A DNA stretch of 64,000 nt, taken from Rhizobium sp. SSA_523. Lineage in GTDB: Bacteria; Pseudomonadota; Alphaproteobacteria; Rhizobiales; Rhizobiaceae. The DNA is taken from NCBI RefSeq assembly GCF_030435705.1, contig NZ_CP129382.1:310001-374000 (forward strand), in the 5' to 3' direction. The first letter of the stretch is position 1; each line of letters starts with the position of its first letter. A model generated the notes under the pieces. The model saw nothing but the letters and a program-made list of their open reading frames with translations. It did no database searches and was not told where the DNA came from. Shown piece by piece: positions 54,724-62,446 of this stretch. The translations under genes and the position numbers were made by a program.

Positions 54724-56127
54724 TCAATCCTCCTCCGGCGCTTTCCCGAGCTTCCTGGCCGATCCGGCAATGTCGACAACCAGATCCGGCAGGCCTTCGA
54801 TCTCGCTCCAGCCCTTGCGGCCGCCTTTGGGAATTTCAGCGGAGGAGGCCGGAAGCATGGCAGAGGAAAAGCCGAGCTTTTCGGCCTCTTTGAGGCGCTG
54901 GGCCGTCTGCGAGACGGGGCGGACCGCGCCGGACAGGCTGACTTCGCCGAAATAGACCCGTTCGGCGGGCAGGGCCACGCCGGCCAGCGAGGAGACGAGC
55001 GCCGCGGCAACGGCAACATCGGCCGCCGGTTCGGAGATCCGGTAGCCGCCGGCTATATTCAGGTAGACGTCATGCTGGCCGAGCTTCACGCCGCAATGCG
55101 CCTCCAGAACCGCGAGAATCATTGACAGGCGGGCGGAATCCCAGCCCACCACCGCGCGGCGCGGCGTGCCGAGCGAGGTTGGGGCAACCAGTGCCTGGAC
55201 TTCCACCAGAACCGGCCGCGTGCCTTCCATGCCGGCAAAGACGGCCGCGCCCGGCGCCTTGGCATTGCGCTCCCCGAGGAAGAGCTCCGAGGGGTTCAGG
55301 ACCTCTCTCAAGCCCTTGTCGGACATTTCGAAGACGCCGATCTCGTCGGTCGGGCCGAAGCGGTTCTTCACGGTGCGCAGGATCCGGTAGTGATGGCCGC
55401 GATCGCCCTCGAAATACAGAACCGCATCCACCATGTGCTCCACCACGCGCGGCCCCGCGATCTGGCCTTCCTTGGTGACATGGCCGACCAGCACCATGGC
55501 GGCGCCGGTCTGCTTGGCGAAGCGAATCATGGCCTGCACGCCGGTACGCACCTGCGTGACGGTGCCGGGCGCCGAATCGACCACGTCGCTCCAGAGCGTC
55601 TGGATGGAATCGATGATGACGAGATCGGGCCGCTTGCCCTCCGCGACGGTGGCCAGAATATCCTCGACATTGGTTTCCGCCGCCAGCAGCACATCGGTGG
55701 ATGCCGCCCCCAGCCGCTGCGCCCGCAGCCGCACCTGGGCCACCGCTTCCTCGCCCGACACGTAGATGATCCTGTGGCCGCGCCGCGACAAGGCCGCCGC
55801 CGCCTGCATCAGAAGCGTCGACTTGCCGATGCCGGGATCGCCGCCGACCAGCACCGCCGAGCCGCGCACGAAGCCGCCGCCGGTCACCCGGTCGAGCTCG
55901 CTGATGCCGGTCTGAACGCGCGGTGCCTCCTCGGTCTCGCCGGACAGCGTGGTCAGCGCCACCGGCCGGCCCTTCTTCGGCGTCTTGCCGGGGCCGCCGC
56001 CGATCCCGCCCATCGGGTCTTCCTCGACGATCGTATTCCATTCGCCGCAGCCGTCGCATTTTCCGGCCCAGCGATTATGCACCGTGCCGCAGTTCTGGCA
56101 CACGAATTGGGTCTTGGGCTTTGCCAT
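54724..56127 (-). CDS. radA: DNA repair protein RadA
   Basis: 467 residues. An N-terminal C4 zinc finger (CQNCG ... CDGCGEW), the RecA-like core with Walker A GGDPGIGKST and the RadA-specific KNRFGPTDEIGVFEM, and a C-terminal Lon-protease-like domain (from about 340, LNIAGGYRISEPAADVAVAA). It acts as a branch-migration helicase in recombination. It is followed by cvpA. Confidence 0.96.
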   Translation of the reverse strand: MAKPKTQFVCQNCGTVHNRWAGKCDGCGEWNTIVEEDPMGGIGGGPGKTPKKGRPVALTTLSGETEEAPRVQTGISELDRVTGGGFVRGSAVLVGGDPGIGKSTLLMQAAAALSRRGHRIIYVSGEEAVAQVRLRAQRLGAASTDVLLAAETNVEDILATVAEGKRPDLVIIDSIQTLWSDVVDSAPGTVTQVRTGVQAMIRFAKQTGAAMVLVGHVTKEGQIAGPRVVEHMVDAVLYFEGDRGHHYRILRTVKNRFGPTDEIGVFEMSDKGLREVLNPSELFLGERNAKAPGAAVFAGMEGTRPVLVEVQALVAPTSLGTPRRAVVGWDSARLSMILAVLEAHCGVKLGQHDVYLNIAGGYRISEPAADVAVAAALVSSLAGVALPAERVYFGEVSLSGAVRPVSQTAQRLKEAEKLGFSSAMLPASSAEIPKGGRKGWSEIEGLPDLVVDIAGSARKLGKAPEED

Positions 56128-56134
56128 CGGTCAA

Positions 56135-56458
56135 TCAGTCTTCTTGTTGTTCTTCGTCAAAGTGATCGGCCGAGAGATCCTGGTGGCCGTGCAGCACGCG
56201 CAGGATCGTGATCGCCTGCGGCGATACTTTGAAAAACAGGATGCGCGAGCGATAGGCGATGCTGCGGACATCTGCCGCCAGATCGCTGCGATCACGTCCT
56301 GTGAGGCCGCTCTCGGCAAGCATTCGCGCCTTGGACTCCAGGCCGAGGATCAATCGATCAGCAGCCTGTTCGTTCAATTCTGCGAGATAGTGATAGGCCT
56401 CGACAAGGTCCGACCGCGCCGACTGGGTCCAGACGAGGCGCCGGCGTCTAATGGCCAT
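56135..56458 (-). CDS. parE: ParE/RelE-family toxin
   Basis: 107 residues. The type II toxin fold is visible: VWTQSARSDLVEAYHYLAEL, then ADVRSIAYRSRILFFKVSPQ and ILRVLHGHQDLSADHF. It starts within the end of the antitoxin gene (11-bp overlap), the usual parDE order. ParE proteins poison gyrase; the family may also hit other targets. It ends 7 bp before the radA start, so transcription probably continues into radA. Confidence 0.9.
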   Translation of the reverse strand: MAIRRRRLVWTQSARSDLVEAYHYLAELNEQAADRLILGLESKARMLAESGLTGRDRSDLAADVRSIAYRSRILFFKVSPQAITILRVLHGHQDLSADHFDEEQQED

Positions 56459-56738
56459 TCCCTTTCGCCATTCGACGCCTGCCGGTTTCCTCTTTCGCCG
56501 CCTGCAGGCGAATATCACTCAGGAGATCGTCCGCCAACACATATTCGTGCACACGGCCGGCGTCCGCATCATTGATGCCTTGTTGCAGGCGGCGGCGCAG
56601 CTCTGCTGCCTCCCTGTCCTGCAGATCCAGCAAATGCAGGCCCGCCCGCACGACCTCCTCGGCGCTTTGATAGGCACCTGTCCGCAGCTTGGTATCGATG
56701 AAGGCCTGTTCTTCTTCTGTCAGATGGATCTCGGGCAT
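56448..56738 (-). CDS. parD: ParD-family antitoxin
   Basis: 96 residues. It begins with the ribbon-helix-helix-type region (IHLTEEEQAFIDTKLRTGAY, then SAEEVVRAGLHLLD) and ends in an acidic/basic tail that would bind the toxin. The pair sits between alr and radA. Antitoxins of this type usually repress their own promoter; no clear operator was recognised upstream. Confidence 0.9.
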   Translation of the reverse strand: MPEIHLTEEEQAFIDTKLRTGAYQSAEEVVRAGLHLLDLQDREAAELRRRLQQGINDADAGRVHEYVLADDLLSDIRLQAAKEETGRRRMAKGNGH

Positions 56739-56841
56739 TTCGATCTCCTTTTGTTCTCTTGTAGCGCATTCAGATTGGCCTGAACAGAGGGGGCGGCGCG
56801 GAACGGAGGGTCAGCTTCGAAAAGAACGGGACAAGACAGTA

Positions 56842-57996
56842 TCAGACATCATCTTCGCCAAGCCAGCGCCGTTCGTAGCGCAGGCCGAGCGCGGTCAGAA
56901 GCTCGTAGCCGATGGTACCGGCGGCGGCTGCGACATCGTCCAGCGCCAGATTGTCGCCGAACAGCTCGATGTAATCGCCGGCGCGCACCGCGCCCGCCGG
57001 AAGGTCGGTGACATCGAAGATCGTCAGATCCATAGTGATCCGTCCCGTCACCGGCACTGGCCGGCCGGCAATGAAGCCGCAGGCGCCGGCCGGGATCTGG
57101 GAACGCAGCGGCACGCCGGCACCGGAGAGGTTGCGCAGATAGCCATCGGCGTAGCCGACAGCGGCAATGGCCAGGCGGCTGTCGCGCGTCAGGCGGTGGC
57201 TGCCGCCATAGCTGACCGTCTCGCCCGCCTTTGCCTCGCGAAGCTGCACGATACGCGCCTGCGCCGTGGCCACCGGCCGCATCGGATTGTCCATGCCCGT
57301 AACGGCCTTCCCGCCGTAGAGCGCTATGCCCGGACGGGTCAGGTCGAAATGATACTGCGGGCCAAGGAAAATGCCGGCCGAGGCGGACAGGCTGGCCTCG
57401 ATCCCCTCATAGGCAGCGCTCACCGTCCTGAAGAGATCGAGCTGCCGGCGATTGCCGTCGGACTCATGGGTGTCGCCGCTGTGCAGGTGCGAGAGGACGA
57501 GGACGGGATCGAAACTCGTGGGACGCGACACATCCTCGGCAAGCGCCAGCGCCTCATCGACCGACAGGCCAAGCCGGTTGAAGCCGGTATCCACCTGCAG
57601 CGCGCACGGATAGGGACCGCGTTCGGAGAGAACCGACATCCAGAAGGCCAATTGTTCCTCGGATGCCAGAACCGGCACAAGATCATTGTCGAAGAAGGTG
57701 CGCTCCTGGCCGGGCCAGATCCCGGAAAGGACGAAGATCCTGGCCTCGGGCGCATAGGCCCGCAGCGTCTCGCCCTCGCTTGCGGCGGCGACGAAGAAAT
57801 CGCGCGCGCCGGCCCGATAAAGCGTCTCGCCGCAATCCTCGATCCCCAGGCCATAGGCATCGGCCTTGACGACGGCCGCGGTCCGGGCGCGGCCGGAGCG
57901 CCTTGCAAGGTCGCGCCAGTTATCGGCCAGTGCAGCAAGATTGACCGTCAGGCGCAGTGCGGTGGCATCGAAGGGATCGAGGTCGGGCATGTCAGT
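56842..57996 (-). CDS. alr: Alanine racemase
   Basis: 384 residues from the ATG at 57996 (GGA 7 nt upstream); the ATG at 58011 would add five residues. Pyridoxal phosphate is bound by Lys45 in AVVKADAYGLG; the second base Tyr lies in ETVSYGGSHRLT. It provides D-alanine for peptidoglycan. It is the last minus-strand gene before the divergent AraC regulator. The C-terminus RYERRWLGEDDV is intact. Confidence 0.94.
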   Translation of the reverse strand, partial: TDMPDLDPFDATALRLTVNLAALADNWRDLARRSGRARTAAVVKADAYGLGIEDCGETLYRAGARDFFVAAASEGETLRAYAPEARIFVLSGIWPGQERTFFDNDLVPVLASEEQLAFWMSVLSERGPYPCALQVDTGFNRLGLSVDEALALAEDVSRPTSFDPVLVLSHLHSGDTHESDGNRRQLDLFRTVSAAYEGIEASLSASAGIFLGPQYHFDLTRPGIALYGGKAVTGMDNPMRPVATAQARIVQLREAKAGETVSYGGSHRLTRDSRLAIAAVGYADGYLRNLSGAGVPLRSQIPAGACGFIAGRPVPVTGRITMDLTIFDVTDLPAGAVRAGDYIELFGDNLALDDVAAAAGTIGYELLTALGLRYERRWLGEDDV

Positions 57997-58082
57997 CATT
58001 ACGGTGTCCATTCCAAGCGATTGGAAGGGACACTATCACTTTTGTTCAAGACGGGTGCGACGATCGGGATTATTCTGCCGTC

Positions 58083-58940
58083 ATGCACAATGTTTCGCAG
58101 CAGCAGGCGGCGCAGGCCATGCCGGTGACAAAGACGGAAACCACCCGCTTCTGGCGGGATAGCCGTTTCCGCAATATGGAATGTCTGACGGCCTCCTTCA
58201 TCACCCACGAATTCGCACCGCATTCGCACGACACGTTTTCGATCGGCGCCATCGAGAATGGCTGTCAGGTGGCGAAGATCCGCGGTGAAAGGGAGCATAC
58301 GGGTCCAGGCGCCCTCTATCTGATCAATCCCGGCGAGGTGCATGATGGCCAGCCCGGCGCACCGGACGGCTATCGCTACCGGATGATCTATCCGGACATG
58401 GCGGTGCTGACCGAGATCATCGAGGACATGACGGGCCGCGCCTTTCACGGCATGCCGAGCTTCACCCGCCAGCTTCTGACCGACCAGGGGCTTGCCGCAG
58501 CCTTCAACCGGGCGCATCAGGCAATCGAGGAGGGGACCGCGCTGGAAGGGGAGGAGGCCATGTATGGCGTGCTCGCCACCATGTTTGCCTGCCATGGCAG
58601 CGAGATCATCCGTGCGCCCGATTACCGGGAGCCCATCGCCATGCGACGGGTGAAGGACTATATCGCCAGCCATTTCGACGCCGAGATCGGCCTGGAAGCG
58701 CTGGCGAAGGTGGCGGGCCTCAGCCGGGCGCATATGATCCGCGCCTTCCGCAAGCACTATTTCATCACGCCGCATGCCTACCAGACGGATCTGCGCATCC
58801 GCCACGCCCGCCGTCTGCTGCGCCAAGGTGCCACACCCTCGGATGTCGCCGCCGCCTGCGGTTTTGCCGATCAGGCGCATCTGACGCGCCATTTCAAGGC
58901 GCGCACGGGTCTGACGCCCGCCGTCTTTCGCGCTGGCTGA
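58083..58940 (+). CDS. AraC-family regulator, probable controller of azlCD
   Basis: 285 residues. The N-terminal cupin-like sensing domain has FAPHSHDTFSIGAIENG and TGPGALYLINPGEVHDG. The C-terminal half has two helix-turn-helix motifs (GLEALAKVAGLSRAHMIRAF and PSDVAAACGFADQAHLTRHF). Start at the ATG at 58083, 86 bp divergent from alr. It is followed 63 bp later by azlC, and this regulator-exporter pairing is common in proteobacteria, so it probably senses an amino acid and activates azlCD. Confidence 0.9.
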   Translation: MHNVSQQQAAQAMPVTKTETTRFWRDSRFRNMECLTASFITHEFAPHSHDTFSIGAIENGCQVAKIRGEREHTGPGALYLINPGEVHDGQPGAPDGYRYRMIYPDMAVLTEIIEDMTGRAFHGMPSFTRQLLTDQGLAAAFNRAHQAIEEGTALEGEEAMYGVLATMFACHGSEIIRAPDYREPIAMRRVKDYIASHFDAEIGLEALAKVAGLSRAHMIRAFRKHYFITPHAYQTDLRIRHARRLLRQGATPSDVAAACGFADQAHLTRHFKARTGLTPAVFRAG

Positions 58941-59003
58941 TCACTTTCCTTCAAGACCGGAAGGGGCGTTGCAGGCTACAGCCTGCGGCAACAGGAGGCC
59001 TCC

Positions 59004-59705
59004 ATGACTTCGATTATGCCCCGGCGCGAGTTCCTTGAGGGAATGCGCACCATTCTACCGCTCGTCCTTGCCGCCTTGCCGATCGGCTTCGTCTTCGGCA
59101 CGGTCGCCACCGGCAATGGCCTGTCGCCGCTGGAAACCGTGCTGATGAGCGCGCTGGTCTTTGCCGGCGGCTCGCAATTCGTCGCCATGGACCTCTGGAC
59201 GCATCCCGCCTCGTGGAGCGCGCTCGGCCTTGCGGCGCTTTTGGTCAACCTGCGGCATGTTCTGATGGGCGCCTCGCTGGAGCGTAGCCTCGGCCTGTTC
59301 CGGCTCTGGCAGAAAGTGCCGACGCTGCTGGTGATGGCGGATGAGAACTGGGCACTGGCAGAGGCGCGTGCGCGGCAAAGGCCGCTGACGCCCGCCTTCT
59401 ATCTCGGCCTCGCGCTGCCCTTCTATTGCGGCTGGGTGCTGGCAAGCCTTGGCGGCGCGCTCTTCGGTGCGCTGCTCGGCGACGTGGCCGTCTATGGCCT
59501 GGACTTCGCTTTCCCGGCCGTCTTCATCGTGCTTCTGATGGGCTTCTGGAAAGGACGGGAGACCGGCCTCATTCTCGTCGCCAGCGCGATTGCCTCCGTC
59601 ACGGTGCACAGCCTGCTTCCCGGCGCCTGGTATATTGCCGCCGGCGCGCTTGCCGGCCTCGCCGTCGCCCTTGCGGCTCCGGTCGGCGGAAAGATCCGCG
59701 CATGA
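59004..59705 (+). CDS. azlC: AzlC-family amino-acid export subunit
   Basis: 233 residues with six to eight membrane segments. Characteristic parts: LPIGFVFGTVATGNGLSPLE, SALVFAGGSQFVAMDLW and LLVNLRHVLMGASL. AzlC and AzlD together export branched-chain or other amino acids. Its TGA overlaps the azlD ATG. Confidence 0.93.
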   Translation: MTSIMPRREFLEGMRTILPLVLAALPIGFVFGTVATGNGLSPLETVLMSALVFAGGSQFVAMDLWTHPASWSALGLAALLVNLRHVLMGASLERSLGLFRLWQKVPTLLVMADENWALAEARARQRPLTPAFYLGLALPFYCGWVLASLGGALFGALLGDVAVYGLDFAFPAVFIVLLMGFWKGRETGLILVASAIASVTVHSLLPGAWYIAAGALAGLAVALAAPVGGKIRA

Positions 59706-60004
59706 CGATCGATCCGGCAAGTCTTGCCGCCATCCTCGCCATGATGGCGGCGACCGTCTTCACCCGCCTCATCGGCGCGATGCTCGTCAACCGTTTCACG
59801 CTGACGCCGCGCATGGAAAAGGCGCTGACGGCAGTGCCGCCGGCCGTGCTGATGGCCGTTGTCACGCCCACGGCCATCGCCACCGGCATCGCCGAAACGC
59901 TCGCCTGCGCCGTGACCGCTCTTGCCGCCCTGCGTCTGCCGCTGCTGCCGGCGGCAGGCCTTGGCGTGCTCGCGGTGGCGCTTTTGCGCGCTGCTGGGCT
60001 GTAA
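59702..60004 (+). CDS. azlD: AzlD-family amino-acid export subunit
   Basis: 100 residues with three to four membrane segments; the family pattern MMAATVFTRLIGAML followed by RMEKALTAVPPAVLMAVV is clear. Start 59702, 4-bp overlap with azlC. It ends 11 bp before the dnaB terminator hairpin. Confidence 0.92.
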   Translation: MTIDPASLAAILAMMAATVFTRLIGAMLVNRFTLTPRMEKALTAVPPAVLMAVVTPTAIATGIAETLACAVTALAALRLPLLPAAGLGVLAVALLRAAGL

Positions 60005-60009
60005 GCATC

Positions 60010-60040
60010 AAAAAACGCCCCGCTTTGTTCGAGCGGGGCG
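60010..60040 (-). terminator. Terminator of dnaB, shared with azlD
   Basis: A 9-bp stem CGCCCCGCT / AGCGGGGCG with a 7-nt loop; on the minus strand it is followed by six T residues. It is a standard terminator for dnaB and lies between the convergent genes. Confidence 0.85.
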
Positions 60041-60051
60041 CTGTCCGAGGC

Positions 60052-61548
60052 TCAGTGCTCCTCGTACTGGGTGAAGCTCGGATCGGCCAGATCGGCAAAA
60101 CGGGTGAATTCCGACTGGAAGGCGAGCTTGACGGTGCCGGTCGGTCCGTGACGCTGTTTGGCGATGATCACGTCGGCCGTGCCTTTCACCTTGTCCATCT
60201 GCGCTTCCCACTCCGCATATTTCGGATCATTGGGATCGCGCGGCTCCATGTTCTTCACATAATATTCCTCGCGGAAGACGAAGAGGACGACGTCGGCATC
60301 CTGCTCGATCGAGCCGGATTCACGAAGGTCGGAGAGCTGCGGACGCTTGTCCTCGCGGCTCTCGACCTGACGCGAGAGCTGCGAGAGCGCGATGATTGGA
60401 ACATTGAGTTCCTTGCCCAGCGCCTTGAGGCCGGTGGTGATCTGGGTCACTTCCTGCACGCGGTTTTCGCCGGACTTGCCGGAGCCGGTCATCAGCTGGA
60501 TATAGTCCACCACCAGTACATCGAGGCCGCGCTGACGCTTCAGGCGGCGCGCCCGCGCCGAAAGCTGGGCAATCGAGATACCACCGGTCTGGTCGATATA
60601 GAGCGGCACCTTCTGCATCATCTGGCTGCAGGCCACGAGCTTCTCGAAATCGGATTCGGTGATATCACCGCGGCGGATCTTCGAGGATGAGACTTCCGTC
60701 TGCTCGGAAATGATACGGGTGGCCAGCTGCTCGGACGACATTTCGAGCGAGTAGAAGCCGACGACTCCGCCATTCCTGGCCTTGAAGGATCCATCCGGCA
60801 GGACTTCGTGCTCATAGGCGGCGGCAATATTATAGGCGATATTGGTGGCAAGCGAGGTCTTGCCCATGCCGGGTCGCCCTGCCAGAACGATCAAGTCGGA
60901 CCGCTGCAGGCCGCCCATCTTCGCGTCCAGCGACATGATGCCGGTGGAAATGCCCGACAGATGGCCGTCGCGCTCGAAAGCCGCGCCCGCCATGTCGATC
61001 GCCTGCGCCACGGCGTCGGCGAAGGACTGGAAGCCGCCGTCGTAACGGCCCGTCTCGGCCAGTTCAAACAGACGCCGTTCGGTATCCTCGATCTGGGTCT
61101 GCGGCGGCATGTCGAGCGGCGCGTCATAGGCAATATTGACCATGTCTTCGCCGATGGTGATCAGCGCACGGCGCAGCGCCAGGTCATAGATGGCGCGGCC
61201 ATAATCCTCCGCATTGATGATGGTGACGGCGTCGCCGGCAAGACGCCCGAGATATTGCGGAATCGTCAGTTCTCCGACCTTGGTCTCGGCCGGCAGGAAA
61301 TTCTTGATGGTCACCGGATTGGCGATCTTGCCCATGCGGATGATGTCGCCTGCCACCTCGAAGATCTTGCGGTGCAGAGGCTCGTGGAAATGCGAGGGCT
61401 TCAGAAAGTCCGAGACGCGGTAATAGGCATCATTGTTGACGAGGATGGCGCCAAGAAGGGCCTGCTCCGCCTCGATATTGTTCGGGGCTTCGCGATAATG
61501 CGGCTCTGCCGGCAGGGCATTGCCCAGCTTGCGCGCTGCTTCGTTCAT
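60052..61548 (-). CDS. dnaB: Replicative DNA helicase
   Basis: 498 residues. N-terminal scaffold domain (PHYREAPNNIEAEQALLGAI), then the RecA-like helicase core with Walker A GRPGMGKTSLA, a DVLVVDYIQLM Walker B and the arginine-finger region SDLRESGSIEQDADVVLF. It unwinds DNA at the fork as a hexamer. Full length. rpsF-rpsR-rplI, often upstream in relatives, are not here. Confidence 0.97.
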   Translation of the reverse strand: MNEAARKLGNALPAEPHYREAPNNIEAEQALLGAILVNNDAYYRVSDFLKPSHFHEPLHRKIFEVAGDIIRMGKIANPVTIKNFLPAETKVGELTIPQYLGRLAGDAVTIINAEDYGRAIYDLALRRALITIGEDMVNIAYDAPLDMPPQTQIEDTERRLFELAETGRYDGGFQSFADAVAQAIDMAGAAFERDGHLSGISTGIMSLDAKMGGLQRSDLIVLAGRPGMGKTSLATNIAYNIAAAYEHEVLPDGSFKARNGGVVGFYSLEMSSEQLATRIISEQTEVSSSKIRRGDITESDFEKLVACSQMMQKVPLYIDQTGGISIAQLSARARRLKRQRGLDVLVVDYIQLMTGSGKSGENRVQEVTQITTGLKALGKELNVPIIALSQLSRQVESREDKRPQLSDLRESGSIEQDADVVLFVFREEYYVKNMEPRDPNDPKYAEWEAQMDKVKGTADVIIAKQRHGPTGTVKLAFQSEFTRFADLADPSFTQYEEH

Positions 61549-61958
61549 TGTCCTGATCCCATCATTCTCGTCATTGTCGCCACACGCCTCATCCGCGCCC
61601 CGTGCCTTGAGGGCACTCTAGAGCGCCGCTCTTCGCAACACACGCCCCAAAGCGTCAACCCACACCTCTTCACAGGCTGACCTTGCAGAAAACAAAAATT
61701 CCGTCTCTCGCCGCAGATTCTCGTTGACTGTGGTCACCACGCGAATCGCGTCCGGCGGTCCTGTAGCATAACGCACTCCGTCAGCAGATGGCAGGCGTCG
61801 CCCCACAGGTCGCGCCTGAAGGACGGCGACGTCATGATCCGCGGCCGCCGGATCACGGTCTCGACAGCCTGGCTGCGAGTCATGCGCGGCATGCATGGCT
61901 AAAATTCCAGATATGCGCTTGATCGTCGACGGACCCCGCCATAAATAGGGATCAAACA
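61549..61958. other. Gap between dnaB and the marR operon
   Basis: About 410 bp without a convincing gene; a 113-codon frame on the minus strand has a poor codon pattern. It should hold the dnaB promoter. Near its right end it becomes AT-rich as the marR promoter starts. Confidence 0.5.
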
Positions 61959-61972
61959 ATTAGCAACCTAAT
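61959..61972 (+). promoter_or_regulatory. Predicted MarR operator
   Basis: ATTAG-CAAC-CTAAT, a perfect inverted repeat with a 4-bp centre, 18 bp before the marR start. TTAG...CTAA palindromes are typical for MarR-family sites, so this is likely autoregulation of the marR-MFS operon. Confidence 0.75.
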
Positions 61973-61990
61973 AATATGTCTGGGTGATCA

Positions 61991-62446
61991 ATGTCCCGCC
62001 CCTTGCTCGACGAGCGCCTGTTCGATGAAATGTCCGCCTTCAACAGGAAGCTGCGGGCGCTGTTCGACATGAAAAGCCGGCGAAGCGGGCTGACCCTGGC
62101 GCGTGCCCGCACGCTGTTTGCCCTGACCCGGCGGGGAAGCCTGTCGCAAAAGGACCTGGCACAGGAGCTCGATATCGAGACCCCGACGCTCGTGCGCCTT
62201 CTCGATGCGATGGAAAAGCAGAACCTGATCGAAAGGCGGGCAGGGGATCTCGACCGGCGGGTGAAGGAGATCCATGTCACGCCGGAGGGCAAGGAGGCCG
62301 GCCGGCACATCCAGGCGCTGGCGGGCGATCTGCGCCGACAGATCACCGAAGGAATCACGCCGGAGGATCTGCAGGTCGCTTTGCGCGTTCTCTTGGCTCT
62401 CAACCGCAATCTTTCCGATGCGAGCGCGCAGGAGCAAGACCAATGA
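61991..62446 (+). CDS. MarR-family transcriptional regulator
   Basis: 151 residues. Winged helix: LTLARARTLFALTRRGSLSQ, DLAQELDIETPTLVRLLDAM, then the wing NLIERRAGDLDRRVKEIHVT. Probably represses the efflux operon and releases DNA on binding a phenolic or drug-like ligand. The TGA overlaps the ATG of the MFS gene. Confidence 0.92.
   Translation: MSRPLLDERLFDEMSAFNRKLRALFDMKSRRSGLTLARARTLFALTRRGSLSQKDLAQELDIETPTLVRLLDAMEKQNLIERRAGDLDRRVKEIHVTPEGKEAGRHIQALAGDLRRQITEGITPEDLQVALRVLLALNRNLSDASAQEQDQ

Noticed and set aside
61618..61959. 113-codon minus-strand frame upstream of dnaB
   Set aside because: No ribosome site of note, no domain, and codon pattern unlike the neighbours; left as intergenic.
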